A DNA stretch of 64,000 nucleotides from the NCBI RefSeq assembly GCF_016907655.1, contig NZ_JAFBCL010000001.1:2046001-2110000 (forward strand), read 5' to 3'. Under the pieces are notes generated by a model, which ran no database searches, was not told the DNA's origin, and worked only from the letters and a program-made list of their open reading frames with translations. This document shows, one piece after another, positions 7,677-17,277 of this stretch; position 1 is the stretch's first letter, and every line of letters begins with the position of its first letter. The translations under genes were made by a program, and so were the position numbers. Source of the stretch: Saccharothrix algeriensis. Its GTDB lineage: Bacteria; Actinomycetota; Actinomycetes; Mycobacteriales; Pseudonocardiaceae.

Positions 7677-10303
7677 GACCGCGGCAGCGCTTCGAGGCGG
7701 GCGCCGATCCGCTCGACGTCGGCGTTCGCCGCGGCCAGCCGCGCCTGGATCCTGGCGACCACCTCCGCGGGCGCCTTGCCGGTGAACGCGGGGTTGCCGA
7801 GCTTGCCCTCGCACTGGGCCCGCTCCTTCTCCGCCGCCGCCAGGTCCTTGGCCAGCCGCTTGCGCTCGGCCGCCACGTCGACCGCGCCGGACAGGTCCAG
7901 CTCGACCGTCACCGCGCCCCCGGGCAGGCCGACCTCCAGCGACGCCGACACCGCCCAGCCCTCCCCCGGCTCGGTCATCCTGGTCAGCGCCCGGACCGCG
8001 GGCACCTGGTCGAGCAGGTCGACGCGGTCCGCGCCGCGCACCTCGCCCGCGACCTTCTGGGCGGGCTTGAGGCCCTGGTCGGAGCGGAACCGGCGGATCT
8101 CGGTGACCAGCTTCTTCAGGCCCTCGACGCGGGTGGCGGCCACCTCGTCGCGCGCCCCGCCGCGCGGTGTCGGCCAGTCGGCCACGACCAGCGACTCGCC
8201 GCCGGTCAGCGCCGTCCACAGCGCCTCGGTGATGAACGGCGTCAGCGGGTGCAGCAGCCGCAGCACCACGTCGAGCACGTGCCCGAGCACCGCCCGGGTC
8301 GCCTCGGCGCGCTCGCCGCCCTCGGCCAGCTGGACCTTGGCCAGCTCCAGGTACCAGTCGCAGAACTCGTCCCAGGTGAAGTGGTAGAGCGCTTCGCTGA
8401 GCTTGGCGAACCCGAAGACCTCGAACTGCGCGTCGACGTCGGCGACCAGCTCGTCGAGCAGGTCCAGGACCCACCGGTCGGCGTCGGTCAGCCGCTCGCG
8501 CGGCGGCACCGGGCGCTCCACCGTCGCGCCGTTGCCCAGCGCGAACCGGGTGGCGTTCCACAGCTTGGTGGTGAAGTTGCGCGAGCCCGCCGCCCACTCC
8601 TCGGCGATCGCCATGTCCGAGCCGGGGTTCGCGCCGCGCAGCAGCGTGAACCGGGTCGCGTCCGCGCCGTAGGAGTCCATCCAGTCCAGCGGGTCGATGC
8701 CGTTGCCGCGCGACTTGGACATCTTCTTGCCGTGCTGGTCGCGGATCAGGCCGTGCAGGTACACGTGGTCGAACGGCTGCACGCCGTCCATCGCGTACAG
8801 GCCGAACATCATCATCCGGACGACCCAGAAGAACAGGATGTCGTAGCCGGTCGACAGGACGCTGGTCGGGTAGAACTTGGCCAGGTCGTCGGTCCGCGCG
8901 GGCCAGCCCAGCGTCGAGAACGGCCACAGGCCCGAGGAGAACCACGTGTCGAGCACGTCCTCGTCCTGCACCCAGCCCTCGCCCGGCGGCTCGTCGTCCG
9001 GGCCGACGCACATCACCTTGTCGTTCGGGCCGTACCAGACCGGGATGCGGTGGCCCCACCACAGCTGGCGCGAGATGCACCAGTCGTTGAGGTTGTCCAC
9101 CCAGTCGAAGTAGCGCTTGGCCAGCTCCGGCGGGTGGATGCGCGTGCGGCCGTCGCGGACCGCCGCCGCGGCCTCGCGGGCCAGCGGCTCGACCTTGACC
9201 CACCACTGCAGCGACAGCCGCGGCTCGACCACCGTGTCGCAGCGCGAGCAGTGGCCGACGGAGTGCTTGTAGGGGCGCTTCTCGGCCACGATCCGGCCCT
9301 GCTCGCGCAGGGCGGCGACCACGGCGGGCCGCGCCTCGAACCGGTCCAGGCCCTCGAACGGGCCGTGCGCGGTGATCACGCCGCGGCCGTCCATGACGGT
9401 CAGCGCGGGCAGGTCGTGCCGGCGGCCGATCTCGAAGTCGTTCGGGTCGTGCGCCGGGGTGACCTTGACCGCGCCGGTGCCGAACTCCGGGTCCACGTGC
9501 TCGTCGGCCACGACCGGGACGAACCGGCCGGTCAGCGGCACCTCGACCTCGGTGCCGACGAGGTGGCGGTAGCGCTCGTCGGACGGGTGCACGGCCACGG
9601 CGGTGTCGCCGAGCATCGTCTCGGCGCGGGTGGTCGCCACGACGACCGAGCGCTCGCCCGAGCCGTAGCGGATGGACACCAGCTCGCCGTCGTCCTCGGA
9701 GTGGTCGACCTCGATGTCCGACAACGCCGTCCGGCAGCGCGGGCACCAGTTGATGATGCGCTCGGCCCGGTAGATCAGGCCGTCGTCGAACAGCCGCTTG
9801 AAGATCGTCTGGACGGCGCGGGACAGGCCCTCGTCCATGGTGAACCGGACGCGGTCCCAGTCGACGCCGTCGCCGAGGCGGCGCATCTGGCCGAGGATCT
9901 TCCCGCCGACCTCCTCGCGCCAGCGCCAGACCCGCTCCACGAACTCCTCGCGCCCGAGGTCGTGCCGGGACAGGCCCTCGCCCGCGAGGGCGCGCTCGAC
10001 GGCGGTCTGCGTCGCGATGCCCGCGTGGTCGGTGCCGGGCAGCCACAGCACCTCGTAGCCCTGCATCCGGCGGCGGCGGGTCAGGGCGTCCATGACGCTG
10101 TGGTTGAGCGCGTGGCCCATGTGCAGGCTGCCGTTGACGTTCGGCGGGGGCAGCACGATCGTGAACGGCGGCTTGTCGCTGTTCGCGTCCGCCGCGAAGT
10201 AGCCGCGCTCCACCCACCGCTCGTACAGCCCGGCCTCTACCTCGGCCGGGTTCCAGGCCGGCGGGAGTTCGGTGCGCTGCGGTGGGGTGGGCGTTTCAGT
10301 CAC
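7673..10303 (-). CDS. valS: valyl-tRNA synthetase
   Basis: This enzyme charges tRNA-Val with valine using ATP. The 876-residue protein has the class I signature HMGH at residues 61-64 ([12 protein letters not shown]), the KMSKSRGN loop near residue 530, and the large CP1 editing domain between them with Zn-type cysteines (WCPRC, HCSRC). The C-terminus (about 810-876) is the coiled-coil tRNA-binding arm, rich in Ala, Lys and Glu. It lies first in the valS-folC-DUF4233 operon. I looked for a T-box leader upstream and found none. Start is ATG 10303. Confidence 0.98.
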   Translation of the reverse strand: MTETPTPPQRTELPPAWNPAEVEAGLYERWVERGYFAADANSDKPPFTIVLPPPNVNGSLHMGHALNHSVMDALTRRRRMQGYEVLWLPGTDHAGIATQTAVERALAGEGLSRHDLGREEFVERVWRWREEVGGKILGQMRRLGDGVDWDRVRFTMDEGLSRAVQTIFKRLFDDGLIYRAERIINWCPRCRTALSDIEVDHSEDDGELVSIRYGSGERSVVVATTRAETMLGDTAVAVHPSDERYRHLVGTEVEVPLTGRFVPVVADEHVDPEFGTGAVKVTPAHDPNDFEIGRRHDLPALTVMDGRGVITAHGPFEGLDRFEARPAVVAALREQGRIVAEKRPYKHSVGHCSRCDTVVEPRLSLQWWVKVEPLAREAAAAVRDGRTRIHPPELAKRYFDWVDNLNDWCISRQLWWGHRIPVWYGPNDKVMCVGPDDEPPGEGWVQDEDVLDTWFSSGLWPFSTLGWPARTDDLAKFYPTSVLSTGYDILFFWVVRMMMFGLYAMDGVQPFDHVYLHGLIRDQHGKKMSKSRGNGIDPLDWMDSYGADATRFTLLRGANPGSDMAIAEEWAAGSRNFTTKLWNATRFALGNGATVERPVPPRERLTDADRWVLDLLDELVADVDAQFEVFGFAKLSEALYHFTWDEFCDWYLELAKVQLAEGGERAEATRAVLGHVLDVVLRLLHPLTPFITEALWTALTGGESLVVADWPTPRGGARDEVAATRVEGLKKLVTEIRRFRSDQGLKPAQKVAGEVRGADRVDLLDQVPAVRALTRMTEPGEGWAVSASLEVGLPGGAVTVELDLSGAVDVAAERKRLAKDLAAAEKERAQCEGKLGNPAFTGKAPAEVVARIQARLAAANADVERIGARLEALPRS

Positions 10304-10680
10304 ACGGGGAGTCTACGGAGCCGCGGGTGTCGACTTCTAATCAGATACCTGGTAGCGCCCCCTCCCGTCATCCGATGCGGGCACGTGCCGTTCCCCGTGC
10401 CGGGGGACGCCCGCCGACGCCTGCGCGGCACCGCCCGAGGTCACCCGTTCGGCCGATTCGGGGTGCCAGTGGCCCCGATCACAATTGACGGTGATCACCG
10501 GGTGGCGCGGGGGGTGGAGGTCGTGGTCACGGGCCGTGCTCAACCCCTTGGGGCCCGTGCCGGCGAACCGGCGCCACCCCGTCGTCGACGGTCGATCGCG
10601 GTACCGCTGGCGCGCTCGCGCGGGGCGCGCCAGCGCACGGCGGCCGGGAGCGGCCCGGGTGCGCCCGGGAGCGGCGCACA
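10304..10680. promoter_or_regulatory. divergent promoter region between valS and the FdhF-like gene
   Basis: These 377 bp separate two divergently read genes and must hold both promoters. I see a short inverted repeat, GATCAC (10477-10482) and GTGATC (10491-10496), around an AT-rich centre, which could be an operator. There is also a GC hairpin near 10528-10560. No tRNA, T-box or small gene is convincing. Confidence 0.35.
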
Positions 10681-12981
10681 ATGGCGGGCATGAGCGAGCC
10701 ACCCCTGCACGACATCGACGAGTCCCGGATCGACGTGACCGAGCCGAAGCGGTGGGCGGCGGGCATCCCCGGCGTCGCCGTGTCGCTCAAGCGCGGCGTG
10801 GAGCAGATGGGGGTGACCCGGACGGTCACCGCGCTGCGGCTGCTCAACCAGCGCGAGGGCTTCGACTGCCCGGGGTGCGCCTGGCCGGAGCCGCAGGGGC
10901 ACCGCAAGCTCGCCGAGTTCTGCGAGAACGGCGCGAAGGCGGTCGCCGAGGAGGCCACCCGGCGGCGGGTCGGGCCGGAGTTCTTCGCCGCCCACCCGGT
11001 CGCGGAGCTGGCCGGGAAGACCGACTACTGGCTGGGGCAGCAGGGCAGGCTGACCGACCCGGTGGTGCTGCGCGAGGGCGGGACGCACTACGAGCCGATC
11101 CCGTGGAGCGAGGCGTTCGAGCTGGTCGCGACCCAGCTCAACGGGCTGGCCCACCCGGACGAGGCCGTCTTCTACACCTCCGGCCGCACCAGCAACGAGG
11201 CCGCGTTCCTCTACCAGCTGATGGTCCGCTCGTTCGGCACGAACAACCTGCCGGACTGCTCGAACATGTGCCACGAGTCCTCCGGCGCGGCGCTGTCGGA
11301 GACCACCGGCATCGGCAAGGGCTCGGTGGGCATCGACGACTTCGCCCGCGCCGACCTGGTCGTCGTGGTGGGCCAGAACCCCGGCACGAACCACCCGCGG
11401 ATGCTGTCCGCGCTGGAGGACGCCAAGAAGGCGGGCGCGAAGGTCGTCGCCGTGAACCCGCTGCCCGAAGCCGGGCTGATGCGGTTCAAGAACCCGCAGA
11501 ACGCCAGGGGCCTCGTCGGCGCCGGCACCCCGCTGGCCGACGAGTTCCTGCAGATCCGGCTGGGCGGCGACCAGGCGCTGTTCCAGGCCGCGGGGAACCT
11601 GCTGCTGTCGTGGGGCGCGGTGGACGAGGAGTTCGTCGCGCAGCGCACCGACGGGTTCGCCGAGTACGCCGGGCACGTGCGCCGGCTGGACTGGGACGCC
11701 GTGGACGCCGCCACCGGCCTGCCGCGCGCGCAGGTCGAGCTGTTCGCGCGGATGCTGGCGGACTCCCGGCGCACCATCTTCTGCTGGGCCATGGGCCTGA
11801 CGCAGCACCGGCACTCGGTGCAGACCATCCGCGAGATCGCGAACGTGGCGCTGCTGCGCGGCATGATCGGCAAGCCGGGCGCGGGGCTGTGCCCGGTGCG
11901 CGGGCACTCCAACGTGCAGGGCGACCGGACCATGGGCATCTGGGAGAAGATGCCGGAGAAGTTCATGTCCGCGCTGGAGACCGAGTTCGGCATCAGCGTG
12001 CCGCGCGAGCACGGGCTCGACACGGTGGCCTCGATCCGGGCCATGCGCGACGGCCGCGCCAAGGTGTTCTTCGCCGTGGGCGGCAACTTCGTGGCGGCCA
12101 CGCCCGACACGGCGGTGACCGAGCGGGCGATGCGGTCGTGCGAGCTGACCGTGCAGGTGTCCACCAAGCTCAACCGGTCGCACGTGGTGCACGGGCGGAC
12201 CGCGCTCATCCTGCCCGCGCTGGGCCGCACCGAGAGCGACCTCCAGCACAGCGGCGAGCAGTTCGTCACCGTCGAGGACTCGATGTCGGTGGTGCACCGC
12301 TCGCGCGGCCGGCTCGCGCCCGCGAGCGACCGGCTGCTGTCGGAGGTGTCGATCGTGTGCCGGCTCGCGCGGGCCGTGCTGGGCGACGCGCACCCCGTGC
12401 CGTGGGAGGAGTTCGAGAAGGACTACGACCTGATCCGGGACCGGATCTCCCGGGTCGTGCCGGGCTGCGCCGACTACAACGAGCGGGTGCGCCGCCCGGA
12501 CGGGTTCGTGCTGCCGCACGCGCCCCGCGACGCCCGCGAGTTCACCGGCACGCGGACCGGCAAGGCGCAGTTCGCCGCGCACGGGCTGACCGTGCTGCGG
12601 GTGCCGCCGGGCCGGCTGCTGCTGCAGACCCTGCGCAGCCACGACCAGTACAACACCACCATCTACGGCCTGGACGACCGGTACCGCGGGGTGAAGGACG
12701 GCCGGCGGGTGGTGTTCGTCAGCCCGGCCGACCTCGCCGAGCTGGGCCTGCGGGACGGCCAGCACGTGGACCTGGTCAGCGAGTGGCCGGAGGACCCGAC
12801 GGGCGTGACCGAGCGGCGCGCCGAGCGGTTCCGGGTGGTGTCCTACCCCACCGCGAAGGGCTGCGCGGCGGCGTACTTCCCCGAGGCCAACCCGCTGGTG
12901 CCGCTGGACTCCACGGCGGACGTCTCCGGCACGCCCACGTCGAAGTCGATCGTGGTCCGGTTGGAGGGGCTCGCCGGCTGA
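10681..12981 (+). CDS. FdhF/YdeP-family molybdopterin oxidoreductase
   Basis: A 766-residue cytoplasmic molybdenum enzyme of the FdhF/YdeP type, related to the formate dehydrogenase alpha subunit and probably binding bis-MGD. The N-terminal FDCPGCAWPEPQ motif (about residues 60-71) and CSNMCHESSG (about 196-205) are typical of this subfamily, followed by the DLVVVVGQNPGTNHPR cofactor-binding segment. The C-terminal domain (about 620-766) is the MGD-binding beta barrel (QTLRSHDQYNTTIYG). The classical N-terminal 4Fe-4S CxxCxxxC ferredoxin motif is absent. Its maturation partner fdhD lies 6 kb downstream. The substrate of this subfamily is not settled; formate is not proven. ATG 10681 has GGGAG nine bases upstream; ATG 10690 is an alternative. 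Confidence 0.9.
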   Translation: MAGMSEPPLHDIDESRIDVTEPKRWAAGIPGVAVSLKRGVEQMGVTRTVTALRLLNQREGFDCPGCAWPEPQGHRKLAEFCENGAKAVAEEATRRRVGPEFFAAHPVAELAGKTDYWLGQQGRLTDPVVLREGGTHYEPIPWSEAFELVATQLNGLAHPDEAVFYTSGRTSNEAAFLYQLMVRSFGTNNLPDCSNMCHESSGAALSETTGIGKGSVGIDDFARADLVVVVGQNPGTNHPRMLSALEDAKKAGAKVVAVNPLPEAGLMRFKNPQNARGLVGAGTPLADEFLQIRLGGDQALFQAAGNLLLSWGAVDEEFVAQRTDGFAEYAGHVRRLDWDAVDAATGLPRAQVELFARMLADSRRTIFCWAMGLTQHRHSVQTIREIANVALLRGMIGKPGAGLCPVRGHSNVQGDRTMGIWEKMPEKFMSALETEFGISVPREHGLDTVASIRAMRDGRAKVFFAVGGNFVAATPDTAVTERAMRSCELTVQVSTKLNRSHVVHGRTALILPALGRTESDLQHSGEQFVTVEDSMSVVHRSRGRLAPASDRLLSEVSIVCRLARAVLGDAHPVPWEEFEKDYDLIRDRISRVVPGCADYNERVRRPDGFVLPHAPRDAREFTGTRTGKAQFAAHGLTVLRVPPGRLLLQTLRSHDQYNTTIYGLDDRYRGVKDGRRVVFVSPADLAELGLRDGQHVDLVSEWPEDPTGVTERRAERFRVVSYPTAKGCAAAYFPEANPLVPLDSTADVSGTPTSKSIVVRLEGLAG

Positions 12982-13070
12982 CCGGCCCGGCCGGGCGCGG
13001 GCAGCGGCGGCCCGCGGGTAACGTCGTCCCCCGTTCGGGCGAACCACCGGACGAGGGACTTGGAGGAGCG

Positions 13071-13610
13071 GTGACCGACAAGAAGGCACTCGCGGCCGTG
13101 CTCGGGCTCGTCGCGCTCGGGCCGGCCTTGCTCGCCGGCTGCACCTCCACCCCCGACGACCCGCCCCCTCCCGCCACGTCGAGCGAGCAGGCCGCCCCGA
13201 TCACCACGCAGGGCGAGGTCGACCCGGTGAACTGCGCCGACGCGCCCGAGGAGGTCGTCGGCGCGGCGCTGCGGCTGAACCTGAGCCACCCGCGCGAGAC
13301 CGTCGACGGCTCCGCGGTGACCTGCCGGTACGAGGGCGGCGGCGTCGAGACCTCGGTGCGGTTCCGGACGGGGGCGGACGCGGGCGCGTTCGCCGAGGGC
13401 AAGGAGAAGGAGAGGGCCGCGGGCGGGGGCCGGAAGGTGAAGGACCTGCCCGGCTTCCACGACGAGGCGTACACCGCGACCCTGGGCACCGGTGAGGTCG
13501 TGGAGAACACCCTGGTGGCGCGAAAGGGACCGGTCGAGATCACCGTGACGTCGGGCGCGAACTTCGAGCAGGAGAAGAAGCTGGTCAGCGAGTTGTTCGA
13601 GCGCATTTAG
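13071..13610 (+). CDS. lipoprotein, DUF3558-like (179 aa)
   Basis: GTG 13071 follows a strong GGAGGAG ribosome site. Residues 1-24 are a lipoprotein signal peptide: basic TDKKA, hydrophobic AVLGLVALGPA, and lipobox LLAGC with the acylated Cys at about residue 24. A Pro/Ser/Thr-rich linker follows. The mature domain (about 50-179) has two Cys (NCADA, TCRYEG) likely to form a disulfide, as in DUF3558 or PknH-sensor-like exported lipoproteins of actinobacteria. Family assignment is uncertain. A good terminator follows directly. Confidence 0.75.
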   Translation: MTDKKALAAVLGLVALGPALLAGCTSTPDDPPPPATSSEQAAPITTQGEVDPVNCADAPEEVVGAALRLNLSHPRETVDGSAVTCRYEGGGVETSVRFRTGADAGAFAEGKEKERAAGGGRKVKDLPGFHDEAYTATLGTGEVVENTLVARKGPVEITVTSGANFEQEKKLVSELFERI

Positions 13611-13616
13611 GACGAA

Positions 13617-13641
13617 AAACGCACCTTTGCGCGGTGCGTTT
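13617..13641 (+). terminator. terminator after the lipoprotein gene
   Basis: AAACGCACC (13617-13625) and GGTGCGTTT (13633-13641) pair perfectly over nine bases around a 7-nt loop, seven bases after the TAG stop. The 3' arm ends in TTT, which fits an intrinsic terminator. Confidence 0.75.
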
Positions 13642-14003
13642 CCCTGCACCACGCAGAAGGACACGCCGGACTGATGCGGGTGACAGCGGTGCGAAGGCTG
13701 CGGTGGCGCAGCAGGGCGTCGCTGCAGCCGCGGTGCTCCCGGACGAAACGGCGAGTCGGCACCGGGCAGGTCGGGCGACGGGTGGGCAGCGCGCCGATCA
13801 GGCCCGCTCGGCGCGCGCAGGACGGTGCCGCATCGCCCGTCGACCGATCGAGTGGGCTGAGCGGTTGAACGAGCGACTTGTGCGTCATATGACGTGGAAC
13901 GCGCCTCCGCTGATCGGTACAACTCCGTTTCATCGAACGCCTCGCTGGGCGAACGATCACCGAGGAATGGCCGATGGGTGCAGTTCGGCGGTGAGGAGCC
14001 GTG
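13642..14003 (+). promoter_or_regulatory. upstream region of the cyclase/STAND module, with a 12-bp palindrome
   Basis: No gene is supported in this 362-bp stretch. It contains the perfect palindrome CGTCATATGACG (13883-13894), in a segment more AT-rich than its surroundings, about 110 bp before the next start codon. It is a candidate operator or promoter element for the two-gene module downstream. Confidence 0.4.
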
Positions 14004-14711
14004 ATGCAGGGGCAGCCATTGCACGACGCTCGCGTCAAGATCGGCGGGAACGCCCACGGGCCGGTTATTGCCGGTAGCGGCAACACCGCCCACATGAACA
14101 CCACGACGTCCGACCCGGAAGTCACCTCCGAACGGAGGCCGCGTGCCGACCTGCTGGCGGCGTACCGGGTCGTGGTGACCACGGACGTGCAGAGGTCGAG
14201 CTCGCGCAACAACGACGGGCAACGGCGCATGCGCCGAGCACTGGAGGAGTGCGTTCGGGCGGGGGCGGTGGCGCTGGGGGTGTCACCGGACGCTTTCGAG
14301 TTCGTCGACCGCGGTGACGGCCTCCAGGTGGTGATGCCGGAGGCGGTCACACCGGTCGGCGTCCTCGACGTCTTCATCGAGGCGGTCGCCAAGGCGCTGC
14401 GGGAGCACAACGAGGCGGCCGGTGACGCCTACCGGATCGACCTGCGGGCCGCCGTGCACGTCGGCCATGTCGACCGGGTGGGCGGTGAGTGGTCGGGCAC
14501 CCCGTTGGTGCACGCGGCGCGCCTGGTGGACGCACCCGAGGTGAAGCACGTCCTCGGGGAGACCGGTGACGCGTGCCTGGCGCTGGTGGTGTCGAACGCG
14601 GTGAAGCACTTGGTCGACGAGGGCTACTGCAAGGTCGGCCCCGCCGGCTACCGGCACGTCGCGGTGGTCGTCAAGGAGACGTCGTGCGACGCCTGGTGGC
14701 GGTTGTTGTGA
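14004..14711 (+). CDS. class III nucleotidyl cyclase-fold protein with N-terminal glycine motif (235 aa)
   Basis: ATG 14004 is preferred to GTG 14001 because GAGGAG at 13993-13998 is too near the latter. Residues 11-31 form a glycine motif, KIGGNAHGPVIAGSGNT, of the kind seen at the ends of actinobacterial conflict and signalling proteins. From about residue 47 the fold resembles a class III nucleotidyl cyclase: YRVVVTTDVQRSS (first metal Asp position), FVDRGDGLQVVMP (the GDG hairpin), RAAVHVGHV, and GTPLVHAARLVDAPEV. It is uncertain whether it makes a cyclic nucleotide or serves as a binding or regulatory domain. It lies 49 bp upstream of the STAND-like gene, which shares the glycine motif, so the two probably work together. 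Confidence 0.75.
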   Translation: MQGQPLHDARVKIGGNAHGPVIAGSGNTAHMNTTTSDPEVTSERRPRADLLAAYRVVVTTDVQRSSSRNNDGQRRMRRALEECVRAGAVALGVSPDAFEFVDRGDGLQVVMPEAVTPVGVLDVFIEAVAKALREHNEAAGDAYRIDLRAAVHVGHVDRVGGEWSGTPLVHAARLVDAPEVKHVLGETGDACLALVVSNAVKHLVDEGYCKVGPAGYRHVAVVVKETSCDAWWRLL

Positions 14712-14760
14712 GTGGGCTTTCCGGTGCCGGGATTCCCCACCTTCCGAGGGGGCAGTGATC

Positions 14761-17160
14761 ATGGGCCAGGCGCGTGAAGACCTCGGACGACCGGGTGGGG
14801 ACGGTCAAGGCCCCGCTCCGGGTCACGGGCGCGTCAGCCACAGCGTCGAGGTCGGCGGGAGCACCGACGGGCCGGTGGTCGCGGGGGACTACAACCTCGT
14901 GATCGACGCGCGGCACGGGTCCTCCGTCATGGTGGGGAGGGTCGAGCGGGAGCGGCCTGCGCCGGTGCGCAGGGACCGGATCTCGGTCCTCCCCCGGCGC
15001 ACGCCCGAACCGCTCGGGCGGGAAGCGGACGCGGCTGCGCTGGCCGCGGCCATCGCCGCGGGTGGCCTGGTGCAGCTGAGCGGGCCGGCCGGGATCGGCA
15101 AGAGCACCCTGCTGCGCCACCTGGCGCGGACGACCGGGAACGGACCCGACGGCGTGGTGTTCGTCAGCGCCGCGCACAAACAGGTCGCCGACCTCGCGCA
15201 GGAGGTGTTCGAAGCCTGCTACCGGACCCGGGGCTACGCACCGTCCCGGACCGACCTGCGCGGGATGCTGACCGGCCTGCGGATCACCGTGTACGTCGAT
15301 GACGCCGAGCTGACGACCGGCCAGCTGCGGGAACTCGCCGACCTGGCGCCCGACGCGACCTTCGTCGTGGCCTGCCGGGACAGCACGCTGCTGGGCGACG
15401 GCGCCGTGCACCACCTGGGCGGCCTGGGCCGGGACGGGGCGACGCTGCTGCTGACCCGGGCCCTCGGCAGGTCGTTGCACGACGCGGAGCACGCCACGGC
15501 GTCCGGCCTGTGGCAGGCGTCCGGCGGGAACCCGCTGCTCCTGCTGCGCGCGGCCGGGATGGCGGGGTCCGGCCGGTCGGCGCTGCCGGCGCCGGGCGCC
15601 GTCGGGGACCTGCTGCCGCGGTTGCTCGAACTGCTCGACGGCGCCGCGATGGGCGCGCTGGACCTCCTCGCGGCGTTGCAGGACGCCGAACTCGCCGCCG
15701 AGCACATCGGCGCCCTGGCCGGCGAACCGGATCCGGCCGCGCTGTGCCGGCGCCTCACCGATCTCGGTCTCCTGACGCCGGGCGAGCAGGGGTACCGGTG
15801 CGCACCGGGTGTGGTGCCGGCCGTGCGGCGCCGCGACACCGCGGCGATCCCGGTCGAGGGGCTGTGCCGGTACTTCACCCGGTGGGCGGCCGATCCGGCC
15901 ACGACACCCGCCCAGGTCGCCGCCCACAGCAGGGCGATCGAGAGGGTCGCCGGCCTCGCGGTGGACGCCGGGATGCCCGAACTCACCGTTGCGCTCGGCC
16001 GGGCCGCGTCACCGAAGCTGGCGCACTCGCTGCGGTTCGACGCCTGGGGGCGGGTGCTGGGGCGCGGGTGGGCCGGCGCCCGGCGCGCGGGTGATCGACG
16101 AGCCGAGGCGTACTTCACCCACGAGGAGGGCATCCGCTGCCTGGTCACGGGTCGACGCGTCGCGGCGGCGGCCCTGCTGGCACAGGCTTCCGTGCTGTGG
16201 CACGTCCTCGGCGACCACCAGGGCACGACCGCCGCGTCCGACGCCCACCGGTTCCTGCCGCAGGAGCTCCAGCCGCCCGGCCGGGTCGACGCACCGGCGC
16301 AAGCCGCCCCCGACGAGGGCGGCACTTCCCGGGCCGTGGCCGACCACATGGCCGACCTCGAGCACGCGGCGCCGGAACCCCCCGCACCCACCACCCGTGA
16401 CAGCGTCGACCCGGGCTGCTCCGGCGCCGATCCCACCGGGCCCGGGGTGTCGCCCGACCCTGGCCCGACCCAGGCGCTCGGCGACCCCGCCACCGCACCG
16501 GTCAGCGGTGACCCCGGCCTGACCGCCGTCGCGACGAGCCCTCCGGTGCTCCCCGGCGGCGCCTCCGGGGCGACGGCCGCCTCCGGGGCGACAGCGGCAG
16601 CCGCCGCCCAGGGCGGCTCGCTGCTGGTCTCGTTCCTCGTCGCGCTCGCGGTCGTCGGCGCCGTCGCACTCGTCGTGCACGACAGGAACAAGGAGAGCGA
16701 AGCCGCAGGCGGTTGGCCGGCCACCACCGGTGGGAGGACGACCGGCGTCGTGAACAACCGGCGAACCGGCGGACCGGGCACCAGGAAGCCCGCGATCACG
16801 AACACCAGGAAACCCGCGGTCACGAACACCCGGCAGACCGGGGTCGCCGGCACCTGGAGAGAAGGTCGGGACGAGTTCGACATCGTCGAATCCAAGCCCG
16901 GCGTGTACGTCTACCAGACAACTTGCAACGACAGGATCAAGCTGACCGGGGACAAGACGAAAGCCACCGGGAGGACTCCGGCACGGACCCAGGACAGCGG
17001 CGGCGGCAACTGCGGTCCCATCATCGGGTACAAGACGGTCACGATCAGGGTGGGTGCGGATCGGGATACCGCCCAGTGGACGGTGACGATGCCACCTGAC
17101 GAGGCGGGGCGGTGGATTTGTCATTCCTGCGGGACGAGCACCCTGACCCGCGTCGGGTAG
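14761..17160 (+). CDS. STAND-like NTPase with membrane segment and C-terminal domain (799 aa)
   Basis: ATG 14761 follows GAGGGGG. Residues 29-48 repeat the upstream glycine motif (VEVGGSTDGPVVAGDYN). A P-loop, GPAGIGKST, is at 108-116, Walker B VYVDDAE near 178-184 and a sensor-like FVVACRDST near 204, followed by a winged-helix and helical region to about 520. This is the layout of a STAND/AAA ATPase. A Pro-rich linker leads to one membrane span (LLVSFLVALAVVGAVALVV, about 620-640), a Thr/Asn/Arg repeat linker (NTRKPAITNTRKPAV-type), and a roughly 100-residue beta-rich domain with four Cys starting GTWREGRDEFDIV. The C-terminal domain is probably beyond the membrane. Role inferred: ligand-triggered signalling or defence with its cyclase-fold partner. 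No known effector domain is seen. Confidence 0.75.
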   Translation: MGQAREDLGRPGGDGQGPAPGHGRVSHSVEVGGSTDGPVVAGDYNLVIDARHGSSVMVGRVERERPAPVRRDRISVLPRRTPEPLGREADAAALAAAIAAGGLVQLSGPAGIGKSTLLRHLARTTGNGPDGVVFVSAAHKQVADLAQEVFEACYRTRGYAPSRTDLRGMLTGLRITVYVDDAELTTGQLRELADLAPDATFVVACRDSTLLGDGAVHHLGGLGRDGATLLLTRALGRSLHDAEHATASGLWQASGGNPLLLLRAAGMAGSGRSALPAPGAVGDLLPRLLELLDGAAMGALDLLAALQDAELAAEHIGALAGEPDPAALCRRLTDLGLLTPGEQGYRCAPGVVPAVRRRDTAAIPVEGLCRYFTRWAADPATTPAQVAAHSRAIERVAGLAVDAGMPELTVALGRAASPKLAHSLRFDAWGRVLGRGWAGARRAGDRRAEAYFTHEEGIRCLVTGRRVAAAALLAQASVLWHVLGDHQGTTAASDAHRFLPQELQPPGRVDAPAQAAPDEGGTSRAVADHMADLEHAAPEPPAPTTRDSVDPGCSGADPTGPGVSPDPGPTQALGDPATAPVSGDPGLTAVATSPPVLPGGASGATAASGATAAAAAQGGSLLVSFLVALAVVGAVALVVHDRNKESEAAGGWPATTGGRTTGVVNNRRTGGPGTRKPAITNTRKPAVTNTRQTGVAGTWREGRDEFDIVESKPGVYVYQTTCNDRIKLTGDKTKATGRTPARTQDSGGGNCGPIIGYKTVTIRVGADRDTAQWTVTMPPDEAGRWICHSCGTSTLTRVG

Positions 17161-17277
17161 CCACCGCGCACATCTCGCCACGGTCCGGAGCCACCGGCCG
17201 GACACCGTCCACGCAGACCTCCGCAGCACCTCCCGGTTCCCGCTGACGGCCGGTTCCGCCCGAACGGCTCGGCAGGC

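Noticed and set aside
6318..10217. A 1299-codon frame apparently joining a long N-terminal part to FolC
   Set aside because: The N-terminal part is an out-of-frame reading of valS. The real valS stop and folC start overlap as ATGA; there is no fusion protein.
10304..10400. T-box leader for valS
   Set aside because: No specifier hairpin or TGGNACCGCG antiterminator element is visible on the minus strand.
10477..10496. Operator for the FdhF-like gene (GATCAC...GTGATC)
   Set aside because: The match is only six bases per arm and could be chance; kept only as a remark in the intergenic entry.
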